DNA of 64,000 nt, taken from Gemmatimonadota bacterium (GTDB lineage: Bacteria; Gemmatimonadota; Gemmatimonadetes; Palauibacterales; Palauibacteraceae). The notes beneath the pieces were generated by a model. The model was not told the origin of the DNA. It made no database searches and saw only the letters and a program-made list of their open reading frames with translations. Where the stretch lies: the NCBI GenBank assembly GCA_029262175.1, contig JAJCZV010000030.1, positions 34,478 to 98,477 on the forward strand, written 5' to 3'. Numbering within the stretch: position 1 is the first letter of the stretch; each line of letters opens with the position of its first letter. The translations under genes were made by a program, and so were the position numbers. Below, in pieces: positions 26,579 through 36,070 of this stretch.

Positions 26579-27663
26579 CGAGGGGTGCCCAACTCCGACA
26601 CCGATGGGATCCCGGGAAGCCCGGTCGCCTGTTGCACCGCCCGAAGAATGGCTTCGGCCAAGACGTCGGCCGCGAGCGCGCCGATCTGTCCGACAGCGGC
26701 CGCCCCCTCGTGGTGACCCGTCGCGAGCCCGAACACGGTGTCCCCGTCGCTGGGCATGTGCGCGGGGCGAATCGCCCGCGCCAGACCATCCTGCGCCATC
26801 TGCGCGACCTTGGTGATCTGGGCTTTGGTCAAAGCCGCATTGGTCGCCACGACCGCGATCGTCGTGTTGGCGCCGGCTTGGTCCACATCGGACTCGTCCC
26901 GTCTGCCGGCCGGCGCCTGTCCTCGCAGGAGCGCCTGCGCATCCGCAAACCCGTCGCCCGACTCCGTCCGGACCCCGGCCACGATGTCGCCCGTGGCCGG
27001 GTTCACGACATCGCCGACGGCGTTGACGGCCACGACGGCGGCCACGGTCAGTCCGTCCTCGAGCGTGATCGACGCGGTGCCGATTCCTCCCTTCATGGCG
27101 CGCATCAGCCCGCGCAGCTTGCCGACGGTAGCGCCCGCTCCCGCGCCGATGCTTCCTTCGGCCGGCTGGCCGGACGTCGCGGCTCGAGCCGCCTGATACC
27201 CGCACTCGGGGCCCGGTCGTATCGACCCGTCGCCGATTCCGAGGTCGAACAGAATCGCGCCCACGACGATCGGGACGTGCTGGGTTCCGACCCGGACGCC
27301 GATCCCGCGCTCATCCAGATATCGCATCACACCCGAACCGGCATCCAGCCCGAACGCGCTCCCGCCCGACAACACGACCGCGTGAATTTTCTCGACCGTG
27401 TTCACGGGATCGAGCAGCGCGATCTCTCTCGTGCCAGGCGCGCCGCCGCGCACATCGACTCCTGCGACCGCGCCGGCTTCGGCCAGGACCACCGTGCAGC
27501 CGGTGGGCCTTTCATCCAGTGTGAAGTGGCCTAGCTTGAGCCCTTCGACAGCAGTGATGCCGGGTCCGCGCGACTCGTCTTGCTGCGCCACACACCCTCC
27601 TGTCACGGCAAACGGTCCCACGAGCATGCTCGCAATCGCGACGGACACACAGGACTGCTTCAT
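26575..27663 (-). CDS. Exported P1 family peptidase (DmpA / beta-peptidyl aminopeptidase type)
   Basis: An N-terminal nucleophile hydrolase precursor of 362 residues that normally self-cleaves into two chains. Hallmarks are GLKLGHFTLDERPTGCTVVL, VVLSGGSAFGLDAGSGVMRYL and the processing region GANTTIAVVATNA, where the Thr is the likely nucleophile (Ser in DmpA). The N-terminus has a signal peptide ending in a lipobox-like GGC, so it is probably an envelope protein. Relatives hydrolyse D- or beta-amino-acid amides and peptides. It is first in the operon with the symporter and CoA-ligase genes. Confidence 0.9.
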   Translation of the reverse strand: MKQSCVSVAIASMLVGPFAVTGGCVAQQDESRGPGITAVEGLKLGHFTLDERPTGCTVVLAEAGAVAGVDVRGGAPGTREIALLDPVNTVEKIHAVVLSGGSAFGLDAGSGVMRYLDERGIGVRVGTQHVPIVVGAILFDLGIGDGSIRPGPECGYQAARAATSGQPAEGSIGAGAGATVGKLRGLMRAMKGGIGTASITLEDGLTVAAVVAVNAVGDVVNPATGDIVAGVRTESGDGFADAQALLRGQAPAGRRDESDVDQAGANTTIAVVATNAALTKAQITKVAQMAQDGLARAIRPAHMPSDGDTVFGLATGHHEGAAAVGQIGALAADVLAEAILRAVQQATGLPGIPSVSELGTPR

Positions 27664-27738
27664 TCGCCCTCCTTGGGGACGACGCGGTGTGCGGAAGCTC
27701 CTCGTGAGCCCGCGGGCCCATTATAACGAGGTCTTGGG

Positions 27739-29028
27739 TTGACCGACGCAGCCACCTCGGAACGGGTACTCCTCGAGATCGAAGCCGCGGCTGAAGAGAT
27801 GATCGACTTCGCCGCTGAGCTCATTCGAATCCCCACGGTCAACCCGCCCGGAACCGAGTATCGTCGCTGCGCGGAGGCCATAGGCGATCGCCTGGCTACG
27901 CTCGGATTCGAGGTCGAATATGTAGAGGCCGACGGGCGACCCGAACATTCGGAGGCGTACCCACGCGTCAACGTGGTCGGATCGCTTCGGGGCAGCGGTT
28001 CAGGGCCGTGCGTGCATCTGAACGGACATTTCGATGTGGTGCCCCCCGGAGACGGGTGGACGGTCGATCCGTTTGGCGGGGAACTCCGCGACGGCCGGCT
28101 ATACGGACGCGGGAGCGCTGACATGAAGAGCGGTCTCGTGGCGGCGCTCTACGCCGCTGCCGCCTTCGCGCGAGCCGGCATCGAGTTTCCCGGTAGGATC
28201 GAAATCAGTGGCACCGTCGACGAAGAGAGCGGAGGCTTCGCGGGCGTCGCGCACTTGGCGGAGGTGGGGCGCATCCACCGCGATCGTACCGACTACGTCA
28301 TCATTCCCGAGCCGTTCGGGACCCTCGGCATCTCGCTCGGACATCGCGGCGTCTATTGGTTCAAGGTCGTCGCGAGAGGACAGATCGGTCATGGAAGCAT
28401 GCCGTTTCTCGGCCGTAGCGCGATCGACGATCTTATGGCCGTACTGGCGCGGATCGACAAGCTCCGACCCGAGTTGGAGCGCCTGGTCACTTCGATGCCC
28501 GTCGTGCCCGCGCTGGCGCGGACGGGGTCGATCAACGTCAACTCGATTCTGGGCGGGCAGTCGGACGCGGACCCGAGCCTTGGTGGGCCCCTCCAGACGC
28601 CTTGCGTCGCCGATTACGCCGAAGCGGTATTCGACCGCCGGTTCATCGTGGAAGAATCGCTCGACGACGTCCGGGGTCAGATCGGTTCGATCCTGACGGA
28701 GTTGGAGCGCGAGGATCCCGAGCGGCGGTACGAGTTGCTCGATCTCATGATCGTCGAACCCACGATGACCCCCCCCGACTCGCCGCTGGTACGCGCGCTC
28801 GCGCGGTCTATTCGAAGCATCGTGGGGGAGGAGGCAGAACTCGTCGCGAGTCCGGGAACCTACGATCAAAAACACATAGCGCGGATCGCGGGCGTCGAGC
28901 ACTGCGTGGCCTACGGCCCCGGTGAACTCGAGCAGGCGCACCAACCCGACGAGTCGTGCGCGGTCGAGGACATCGTGACGTCCGCCAAGGTGATGGCGGC
29001 GGCGGCTCTGGAATTGACGACCGGGTAG
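27739..29028 (+). CDS. M20 family deacylase/peptidase (ArgE/DapE type)
   Basis: A 429-residue cytosolic zinc hydrolase. Metal-site motifs are HLNGHFDVVPPGDGW, RGSADMKSG, TVDEESGG with the catalytic Glu pair, and the late His in ELEQAHQPDE; the dimerisation lid begins with GHRGVYWFKV and GQIGHGSMP. The substrate (N-acyl amino acid or dipeptide) is unknown. The start is TTG with GAGG seven bases upstream. It is divergent from the P1 peptidase operon, whose start lies 75 bases away, and convergent with acetoacetyl-CoA synthetase. Confidence 0.9.
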   Translation: MTDAATSERVLLEIEAAAEEMIDFAAELIRIPTVNPPGTEYRRCAEAIGDRLATLGFEVEYVEADGRPEHSEAYPRVNVVGSLRGSGSGPCVHLNGHFDVVPPGDGWTVDPFGGELRDGRLYGRGSADMKSGLVAALYAAAAFARAGIEFPGRIEISGTVDEESGGFAGVAHLAEVGRIHRDRTDYVIIPEPFGTLGISLGHRGVYWFKVVARGQIGHGSMPFLGRSAIDDLMAVLARIDKLRPELERLVTSMPVVPALARTGSINVNSILGGQSDADPSLGGPLQTPCVADYAEAVFDRRFIVEESLDDVRGQIGSILTELEREDPERRYELLDLMIVEPTMTPPDSPLVRALARSIRSIVGEEAELVASPGTYDQKHIARIAGVEHCVAYGPGELEQAHQPDESCAVEDIVTSAKVMAAAALELTTG

Positions 29029-29038
29029 CGCACGGGCC

Positions 29039-29101
29039 GGCCAGCTTCGGCCGCGCTGCGCGGCCAGCTTCGGCCGCGCTACTCAGCCAGCTCCGGCCGA
29101 T
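29039..29101. repeat. Tandem repeat, period 23 bases, about 2.7 copies
   Basis: GGCCAGCTTCGGCCGCGCT occurs at 29039-29057 and again at 29062-29080, and a degenerate third copy (CAGCCAGCTCCGGCC) continues at the same 23-base spacing into the last codons of the acetoacetyl-CoA synthetase gene. The unit is self-complementary enough to form hairpins. It fills the whole gap between two convergent genes and may act as a bidirectional terminator. Confidence 0.75.
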
Positions 29102-31028
29102 CGCGGAACAGCTCGAGCGCCTCTGGGTTCGCGAGCGCTTCCATATTCTTGACCGGCTCTCCCTGGACCACCGCGCGCACCGCCAGCTCTACGATCTTCC
29201 CGCTCTTCGTCCGCGGAATGTCGTCCACTGCCAAGATGCGAGCTGGAACGTGTCGAGGTGAAGCGTCCGTGCGGATCACATCGCGTAGTCGCGTCTTCAA
29301 CTCCTCGTCCAACCGACAGCCCTCCGCAAGTCGGACAAAGAGCACGATGCGGGTGTCGTTTTCCCACAGCTGCCCGATCACGATGGACTCGATGATCTCG
29401 GGGAGACGCTCGACCTGCCGATAGATCTCGGCCGTACCGATTCGTACGCCGCCGGAGTTCAGCGTCGCGTCGGAACGACCGTGGATGATCGCGCCGCCGT
29501 TTTCTGTCCACTCCATCCAATCTCCGTGGCGCCACACACCGGGATACATGTCGAAGTAGGCGGCCTTCAATCGACTTCCGTCGTCGTCGCCCCAGAACCG
29601 CAGGGGGACCGAAGGGAAGGCGGACTTGCAGACGAGCTCGCCCCGTTCACCACGGATCGATCGGCCGTCATCGTCCCACACGTCGACGTCCATCCCGAGC
29701 GCCGGCGCCTGGATTTCCCCGCGATAAACGGGCAGCACGGGGTTGCCGCCGACGAAGCACGCGCAGAGGTCGGTGCCGCCGGACACCGAAGCGAGATGGA
29801 CGTCCCGCTTGATGTGCTCGTACGCATAGTCGAACCCCTCGGGGACGAGGACAGAGCCAGTCGAACACAGCGTCCGGACGCTGGACAGGTCGTGTGTCTC
29901 TCGCGGGCGCAGCCCCGCTTTGTTCGACGCATCGAGAAACTTCGCCGACACGCCGAGCAGCGTCATACCGATTTCGTCCGCGTAGTCGAAGATCACATCC
30001 CCGTCGGGATAGAACGGCGAACCGTCGTAGAGAACGACTGTCGCCTCCGCTGCGAGCGTCGTCGCGAGCCAGTTCCACATCATCCACCCGCAGGTCGTGA
30101 AGTAGAAGACTCGATCGTCTGCTCTGACGTCGGCATGCAGCTGCTGCTCTTTGACGTGTTGAAGAAGCACGCCGCCGGCGCCCTGCACGATGCACTTGGG
30201 GGCTCCCGTGGTGCCGGACGAAAACAGAATGTAGAGCGGGTGATCGAACGGCAGCGGCTCGAAGTCGATGTCGCCGGCCGGGTGTGGCGAGAGAAAGTCC
30301 TCCCACACGTGGGCATTGGGAATTTCAGAAAGTGCTGGCGCGGGGCCCATGTACGGCAGGACGACCGCGGTCTCTACCGTTGGCAGGTTTGCGAGAATCT
30401 CGCTCAGTCGCTCCAGCCTCGAGTGTGGTTTTCCGTTGTAGAAGTACCCGTCCGCCGCTAAGAGGACGCGCGGCTCGATCTGCCCGAACCGATCGAGCAC
30501 ACCCTGAACGCCAAAGTCGGGGGAGGCCGTCGAGACCGTGGCACCGATGCTCGCGGCCGCCAGCATGTACATCATGGCCTCGGGTACGTTGGGGATATAG
30601 GCGGCCACTCGATCTCCGGGGCGGATCCCGGCGGCCCGCAACGCCGCGGCGATTCTGGACGTCGTGTCGTACAGTTCCCTCCACGTCACCTCGCGGCGAA
30701 TTCGGTCTTCGCAGCGAAAGATCATCGCCACCCGATCATCGCGTCGGCGAAGGAGGTTTTCGGCAAAGTTCAGACGCGCGTCGGGGAACCAACGCGCGCC
30801 CGGCATCCGGTCTGCATCGAGCAGGACCGGTTCGCCCCGGTGGCCGATGATGCCGTGAAAGTCCCACACCGCACCCCAAAAGGCGTCCTTGTCGGTGACC
30901 GACCAACGCCAGAGGTCCTCGGGGGTGTCGGCGGCCGCACCGTACGACGCATTGGCCAGACGATGAAACGCGGCCATTCGGGTCGAATCGGCGCGTTCCG
31001 GGCTGGGGGTCCAGAGCGGCTCGCTCAT
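29079..31028 (-). CDS. aacS: Acetoacetate-CoA ligase (acetoacetyl-CoA synthetase)
   Basis: An AMP-forming ligase of 649 residues, the usual length for acetoacetyl-CoA synthetase, cytosolic. Motifs are [12 protein letters not shown] (P-loop), [28 protein letters not shown] (substrate and AMP site of this subfamily) and the C-terminal catalytic lysine in [11 protein letters not shown]. It would activate acetoacetate from ketone-body or polyhydroxybutyrate turnover. The ATG at 31028 overlaps the NorB-like stop (ATGA), so it is co-transcribed with that pair, an unexpected partnership. Its last codons fall in the tandem repeat. Confidence 0.93.
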   Translation of the reverse strand: MSEPLWTPSPERADSTRMAAFHRLANASYGAAADTPEDLWRWSVTDKDAFWGAVWDFHGIIGHRGEPVLLDADRMPGARWFPDARLNFAENLLRRRDDRVAMIFRCEDRIRREVTWRELYDTTSRIAAALRAAGIRPGDRVAAYIPNVPEAMMYMLAAASIGATVSTASPDFGVQGVLDRFGQIEPRVLLAADGYFYNGKPHSRLERLSEILANLPTVETAVVLPYMGPAPALSEIPNAHVWEDFLSPHPAGDIDFEPLPFDHPLYILFSSGTTGAPKCIVQGAGGVLLQHVKEQQLHADVRADDRVFYFTTCGWMMWNWLATTLAAEATVVLYDGSPFYPDGDVIFDYADEIGMTLLGVSAKFLDASNKAGLRPRETHDLSSVRTLCSTGSVLVPEGFDYAYEHIKRDVHLASVSGGTDLCACFVGGNPVLPVYRGEIQAPALGMDVDVWDDDGRSIRGERGELVCKSAFPSVPLRFWGDDDGSRLKAAYFDMYPGVWRHGDWMEWTENGGAIIHGRSDATLNSGGVRIGTAEIYRQVERLPEIIESIVIGQLWENDTRIVLFVRLAEGCRLDEELKTRLRDVIRTDASPRHVPARILAVDDIPRTKSGKIVELAVRAVVQGEPVKNMEALANPEALELFRDRPELAE

Positions 31029-32467
31029 CCGCGTTCGGCTGCCACCCAAAAATATCGGAAAGCCGGCCCTTCGAGCTTTCGCAGAAGCACGACAAAGTAG
31101 ATGAGCGCGATGCCTCCCGTGATCGCGAAACCGATGCCGCCGTAGGCGCTGACCCACTCCGGTGGGATATACGTCTCGTTTGGCGCGTACGTCGCGCGCG
31201 TCACACCCACGACGACGCCCAGCACGTGCAACCATGTGACGAGAGCGGCCACAGCCAGGTTGAGCCCGATCACCGTCCGCCGCATCGCTTTGGTATGGAG
31301 CGCCTCAGTGGCATCCGGACCCTCGCGCGCTTGAAGATGTTCGCCCACGATCCAAATGATCGCACCCAACAAGATCATGGTGTCGATCCCGATCATCGCG
31401 GCCATGGCGTGACCTGTGACCGCGTACGTTCCGTGGATGATCGCGTTGAGTGGCGGGATGGAGATCAAGACGGCGCTGAACACGAGTGCCCAAGTCCACC
31501 ATTTTGCGGCGGCGAACGATCCACGCGCGGCGCAAAAGACGGGGTCGCGCGGTTTGCGAACCGTCTTCCATAGATCGTAGGTCGCGCGAGCCAGGATGAT
31601 GACCTCGAGCATGCTGACCACGAATGCGATCCACTTGACCGCGGCCCGACCCGGAAGATGATAAGAATGGTGCGCGAAATTGGTGAAGGAGTTGAGCAGT
31701 CCCACGGATAGGAGCGCGTAGGCCGTGGTCGAGTGCCCGTAGGAGTCGTCGCCCGAGATTCGTTCGCCGATGTAAATCACCGAGCCGTACACAAAAAGAT
31801 TGAAGCTTCCGACCAGCGTCCCCGTGGCCTTCCATTGGATTCGAAGATCTTGGAGCGGATCCGCGAAGATCCCCGGGATCAGATACGCGTGCTGCTCCAA
31901 GAACGTCCACATGAAAAACAGCATCCCAACGCCCCACATCGTGATGTAGACCGGTTGCTCCCAGAAGCGGGGTCCGGCGATGCGGAAGAAGTTCCAGGCG
32001 TAGCAGATCCAGCCGATGAGGATGAGTAGCGAGAACACGGGGTGAAAACCCACGTACTCGCGACCCGAGCCGACGCCGATCAAAAGCGTACCGAGAATCC
32101 CCAGACCCGCGATCGCCCAACACCCTACCTGCACGCGCAAGCGAACCCGGTCGGCCGGCGTCGGGACGGCCTGATCCTGCAGATACCGGTGCACGACGGC
32201 GACGCCGCCAAGAAAGACCCACGCCGACGCGAACACGGTGTGGATCGGGCGTAGCTGTCTCAGGTCTAGTCCGACCGATTGAAAGGCCGGAGCCAACGCG
32301 GGGATCGAATAAAGCGCCGATAGCAAACCCGCCACGAGCGTGACCCCGATGGCGATCAGCCCGCCACGGATAAACGTCATCGTCGCGAACTGGCTCGCTG
32401 GATGCGCGGCTTCGAACGGTCGCCGTGGGTTGGTCACCGCTCGGGACTGGGGCGAGCCGTCGCTCAT
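31025..32467 (-). CDS. NorB-like haem-copper oxidase superfamily subunit with altered metal ligands
   Basis: A 480-residue, about 12-helix membrane protein of the nitric-oxide-reductase/cbb3 subunit I type. Retained ligands are His76 (RPIHT, low-spin haem, helix II), His266-His267 (FAHHSYH, helix VII) and His353 (GHAM, helix X), with HGTY before it as in NorB. Two expected positions differ. The second His of the helix X His-x-His is Met355. Helix VI, where NorB has HLWVEG, reads TGTLVG (215-220), so neither the His nor the Glu ligand is seen. It is coupled by ATGA overlaps to a NorC-like cytochrome gene upstream and to aacS downstream. Function may be NO reduction by a divergent enzyme, or something else. 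Confidence 0.8.
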   Translation of the reverse strand: MSDGSPQSRAVTNPRRPFEAAHPASQFATMTFIRGGLIAIGVTLVAGLLSALYSIPALAPAFQSVGLDLRQLRPIHTVFASAWVFLGGVAVVHRYLQDQAVPTPADRVRLRVQVGCWAIAGLGILGTLLIGVGSGREYVGFHPVFSLLILIGWICYAWNFFRIAGPRFWEQPVYITMWGVGMLFFMWTFLEQHAYLIPGIFADPLQDLRIQWKATGTLVGSFNLFVYGSVIYIGERISGDDSYGHSTTAYALLSVGLLNSFTNFAHHSYHLPGRAAVKWIAFVVSMLEVIILARATYDLWKTVRKPRDPVFCAARGSFAAAKWWTWALVFSAVLISIPPLNAIIHGTYAVTGHAMAAMIGIDTMILLGAIIWIVGEHLQAREGPDATEALHTKAMRRTVIGLNLAVAALVTWLHVLGVVVGVTRATYAPNETYIPPEWVSAYGGIGFAITGGIALIYFVVLLRKLEGPAFRYFWVAAERG

Positions 32468-33237
32468 CGGTACTCCCACCAGGGGAGCGCACGCCAATCG
32501 AGCGATCGTCGCACCGACAATTCGGACGCTCGGGCCTCCAATGCGCTGCGACGAACGTTCAAGAACTCGAAGTACGCCATTACGCCGGCGCGCTCTTCCT
32601 CCGTGAGTGCCGGAATCGGCGGGGGCATTCCGAGCTGTGGGCGACCCTCGGTCAGGACGGCTGTAATGGAGTCAGGACTCAAACGGTCCGCTACCATCGA
32701 GAGGTCGGGCGCCCCCACAGGAGACTGCCGAAACGGGAAGTGGCAGATGGCGCAGGGCCGCGTCTGGAGCGCCGCGTAGCCAGCGGTGGCGCGCCCGCCG
32801 TCCTCCGACAAGGCCTCCGTTACGGCTCGGTCGAAGGCCGACTGTATCCCGCCGGGTTCGCCTTCGCGGCCCAGACGCAGCTGGCCGCGGCCGAGATCCG
32901 GCCGATCCATCCCTTCCAGAAACGCCGCCACGGCCGCGATTTCGGTTTCGTCGAGGTGGAGCGCAGGCATCTGACCGCTACCGACCTGTAGGAGCGAGAC
33001 GAGCCGCGCAGAATCTACGCGGCTCGCGGCGTTCGTCAGATCTGGACCGAGAAAACCTCCCTGACCGTAGAACTGGTGACACGTCTGACAAGCGTGGCGA
33101 TGCCACAACGCGCGCCCGTTCAGCGCCACCTCCGACAACGGCTCGCTCCGCGCATCGGAGTACACCAGCATGGTTTGCACCCCGAAGCACAAGACCAAAA
33201 CGGCCAGGAGCCTCTTTTTCCACAACGGCTTACACAT
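32464..33237 (-). CDS. Membrane-anchored dihaem cytochrome c, NorC-like N-terminal domain
   Basis: A 257-residue protein with an N-terminal membrane anchor (about 10-25) and two haem c sites: Cys50-Gln-Thr-Cys53-His54, followed by QFYGQGGFLGPDLTN as in NorC, and Cys161-Ala-Ile-Cys164-His165 in an additional cytochrome domain. Methionines in SGQMPALHL and LGMPPP are likely axial ligands. Classic NorC is about 150 residues with one haem, so this is an extended form. The ATG at 33237 (MCKPLWKKR) puts the anchor at the N-terminus; the ribosome site is weak. Its stop overlaps the NorB-like start, so they are electron-transfer partners. Confidence 0.82.
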   Translation of the reverse strand: MCKPLWKKRLLAVLVLCFGVQTMLVYSDARSEPLSEVALNGRALWHRHACQTCHQFYGQGGFLGPDLTNAASRVDSARLVSLLQVGSGQMPALHLDETEIAAVAAFLEGMDRPDLGRGQLRLGREGEPGGIQSAFDRAVTEALSEDGGRATAGYAALQTRPCAICHFPFRQSPVGAPDLSMVADRLSPDSITAVLTEGRPQLGMPPPIPALTEEERAGVMAYFEFLNVRRSALEARASELSVRRSLDWRALPWWEYR

Positions 33238-33398
33238 TCGGTGAGATCCGGCGCATGGGGATGCGAAGATGCCTGGCAGCCGCAAACTCACGGTGCAGGT
33301 CGAGAGTCGTCAAGTTTGGGCTTGGACGCGCCGCGTTTGCGCGCTCCTCTCCACCACCGGCAAATTGCGCATCCCACCCCCCGAACCCACGAGATTCG

Positions 33399-36059
33399 AT
33401 GAACGTTCGACGCCGCGTCTCACCGATCCTGGTCGCCTGCTTCGCCTTGGCGTGCCAACCCTCCGACGACCAGGCTCGTCGCGCCGAATCCGCCCCGTCG
33501 AGCACCGGCGCGGGCTCCGGTCCGCTGGAATCTTCGGCCGCCCGTCCCGTCACTCCGGTCCTGAGCGAGGCGCCGCCGCCGACCGCGGGCGAGTACCCGG
33601 GGGTGCGACACGGCGGGAACTACATGCACAACTACTATCTTCCCCCGGCTCCGAGCAGCACGCCGTGGGCGCCGGCTTGGTCGCCGGATGGCGCCTCGCT
33701 CGCAGTGGGCATGAGCGGCTCGATCTGGCAGGTCGAAGTTGCGACGGGGGCGGCCGCCGAGCTCACGCACGGGGCGTCCTATCATTCGTCGCCGAGCTGG
33801 TCACCCGATGGGCGATGGATCATCTACACCGCCGACCACGGGGGAGAGCGCATCCAGCTCGAGATGCTCGATCTCGAGACGGGGGAGACACGGGCCCTTA
33901 CCGACGATGACTTCGTGTACGCCGATCCCACCTTCTCTCCGGACGGCTCGAAGGTGGCTTACGTGGCCAGCAAACCGAGCGGGTTCTTCAACGTCTATGT
34001 GCGGAGCGTCTACGAAGGAGCGTGGGCGAGCGACGAGATCGCGATTACGGCCGACAATGACTTTGGAAACGACCGACTCTACTTCGGTCCGATGGACATG
34101 CACTTGTCGCCCGCATGGATGCCGGACGGACGCGAGCTCCTCATGGTCTCCAATCGCGATGTTCCCTTGGGTTCAGGCAACGTGATTCGGGTCCCGGCGC
34201 GATCGGGCGGGATTCGAAACGCCAGCACGGTGCTACGAGAACAGACGCTGTACCGCACGCGTCCCGACGTTTCGATCGACGGTCGACGGTTTGTGTACGC
34301 GTCCACCTCCGGGGCCGCCGACCAGTTCGTGAATCTGTACGTCCAACCCACGGTCGGGGGCGAGCCCTACAAGATTACGTTCTTCGAACACGACGCCTTC
34401 CACCCGCGTTGGTCGCCCGACGGTGAGTGGATCGCGTACAGCACGAATGAAGACGGGTTGCCTGGACTCGAGCTGCTCGAGACGTATGGCGGCGCCCGCC
34501 GTCGCCTCGCCATCACTTCTCGAACCCATAAGGGACCCATGGGCACGCTGTCCGTGACGGTCCGCACAGACGCGACTGGAAGCACTCCGGCCGCTGCGCG
34601 CGTCACGCTCCTCGGAGGCGACGGAAAGTACTACGCACCGAACGACGCGTACGCCCGAATCGGACAACGGGGCGGGTACGCGGCTTTTCACACCGACGGG
34701 ACCTTCGACGTCGCGCTGCCGCCGGGCACCGCGGATCTGACGATCATGAAGGGCTTCGAGATCGAGCCGCAGCGCATGATGGTCGACATCGAAGCGGGCG
34801 CCACGGTGTCGCTGACCGTCACGCTCGAGCGGTTTGCCGACCTCTCCGCTGACGGCTGGCACAACGGGTCGACGCACGTACACATGAACTACGCCGGGAA
34901 CCTTCACAACACGCTCGAGAATCTGATGTTCATGTCCGACGCGGAAGACCAGGACATCGTGAACGAACAGGTCGCGAACAAAGACAACCGAATCTTGGAT
35001 CACCAGTTCTTTGTTCCTGGCGGCGGCGCTCACCCCATCTCCACTGCGGACCGTGTCCTGGTCGTCGGTCAGGAGTATCGTCCGCCGTTCTATGGCCACG
35101 TGTTCATGCTCGGGCTACGCGACCATCTCATCTCTCCTTTTACGACGGGTTATGAAGGGACCGCGATCGAGAGTTTGTATCCCTCGAACACCGATATGTT
35201 GGGGAAGGCGAAGGCGCAGGGCGCCACGACCGGGTACGTCCATCCTTACTTCGGCGACGCTGACCCGCTCGACGTCGGACTGATGGGTGGGAAGGGCTTT
35301 ATGGTCGACGCAGTACTCGGCACGAGCGACGCCCTGGAGTGGTCTTCCGCCGAGCGGGCCGGGTTCTTTCCCATCTACGCCCTATGGAGCAACGACATTC
35401 GCGTGTGCGCGACCGGAGGCGAGGACTCGATCAGTAGCCTCCATTCGACGCCGCTCCTGGGTGCCATGCGGACCTACGTGCGAACGCCCGACGGTGCCCG
35501 CACGGCCGAAGGGTGGTACGAGGGACTCCGCGCCGAAAACGCCTTTGTAACCAACGGCCCCCTCGTCGAGATGACGCTCGAGGGTCAGATGCCCGGCTCG
35601 ACGGTCGAGCTTGCCGCAGGGACGTCGACGGTCGCCGTAGACGCGCGCGTGCGTTCGATCACGCCTCTCACGCGGGTCTGGCTCGTGCGCGATGGAGAAG
35701 ACGTGTTCGATCTCGAACTCTCGGCGGACCGAAAGTCCGCTTCCTACGCAGGACCGGTGGAGATTGCCCGCAGCGGCTGGATGCACCTGCGGGCCGAGGG
35801 CGTACCCGAGGAACGGTTCCCGCTCGATGCGGCCTACGCGCAGGGCTTTACCAACCCGGTCTGGTTCACGGTTGGCGGAGCCTCGATCCGGGATGCAGCA
35901 GGCGCCGACTACGGGCTACGCTGGATCGATGAGCTCGAGCGGCAGGCACGGGCCTGGCCGGGTTGGCGTTCCGAAGCGGAAGAGGAGCACGTGTACGGCC
36001 AATTCGAGGAAGCGCGTGAAGTCTATCGGCGGCTCGCCGCCGAGGCCGGCGGTGACTGA
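33399..36059 (+). CDS. CehA/McbA family metallohydrolase lipoprotein with N-terminal TolB-like propeller
   Basis: An 886-residue secreted lipoprotein (lipobox ALAC, Cys about 19). Residues about 80-400 hold WD40-like/PD40 blades of the TolB type (APAWSPDGASLAVG, SPSWSPDGRWIIYTAD, DPTFSPDGSKVAYVA, HPRWSPDGEWIAYSTNEDG). A carboxypeptidase-regulatory-like beta domain follows (about 430-520), then the PHP-like CehA/McbA metal domain beginning DGWHNGSTHVHMNYAG, with further histidines in GYVHPYFGD. CehA/McbA proteins hydrolyse carbamates in some cases, but most have unknown substrates. The ATG at 33399 precedes the signal peptide; the longer frame from 33255 is rejected. It is divergent from the cytochrome operon. 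Confidence 0.85.
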   Translation: MNVRRRVSPILVACFALACQPSDDQARRAESAPSSTGAGSGPLESSAARPVTPVLSEAPPPTAGEYPGVRHGGNYMHNYYLPPAPSSTPWAPAWSPDGASLAVGMSGSIWQVEVATGAAAELTHGASYHSSPSWSPDGRWIIYTADHGGERIQLEMLDLETGETRALTDDDFVYADPTFSPDGSKVAYVASKPSGFFNVYVRSVYEGAWASDEIAITADNDFGNDRLYFGPMDMHLSPAWMPDGRELLMVSNRDVPLGSGNVIRVPARSGGIRNASTVLREQTLYRTRPDVSIDGRRFVYASTSGAADQFVNLYVQPTVGGEPYKITFFEHDAFHPRWSPDGEWIAYSTNEDGLPGLELLETYGGARRRLAITSRTHKGPMGTLSVTVRTDATGSTPAAARVTLLGGDGKYYAPNDAYARIGQRGGYAAFHTDGTFDVALPPGTADLTIMKGFEIEPQRMMVDIEAGATVSLTVTLERFADLSADGWHNGSTHVHMNYAGNLHNTLENLMFMSDAEDQDIVNEQVANKDNRILDHQFFVPGGGAHPISTADRVLVVGQEYRPPFYGHVFMLGLRDHLISPFTTGYEGTAIESLYPSNTDMLGKAKAQGATTGYVHPYFGDADPLDVGLMGGKGFMVDAVLGTSDALEWSSAERAGFFPIYALWSNDIRVCATGGEDSISSLHSTPLLGAMRTYVRTPDGARTAEGWYEGLRAENAFVTNGPLVEMTLEGQMPGSTVELAAGTSTVAVDARVRSITPLTRVWLVRDGEDVFDLELSADRKSASYAGPVEIARSGWMHLRAEGVPEERFPLDAAYAQGFTNPVWFTVGGASIRDAAGADYGLRWIDELERQARAWPGWRSEAEEEHVYGQFEEAREVYRRLAAEAGGD

Positions 36060-36070
36060 GGTCGACGCGG

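Noticed and set aside
26579..27205. Upstream extension of the SSS symporter frame
   Set aside because: It overlaps the P1 peptidase gene; the ATGATG at 26578 starts a proper first membrane helix.
29039..29101. Considered as a CRISPR-like array
   Set aside because: Units are adjacent with no unique spacers and the period (23) is far too short; it is a simple tandem repeat.
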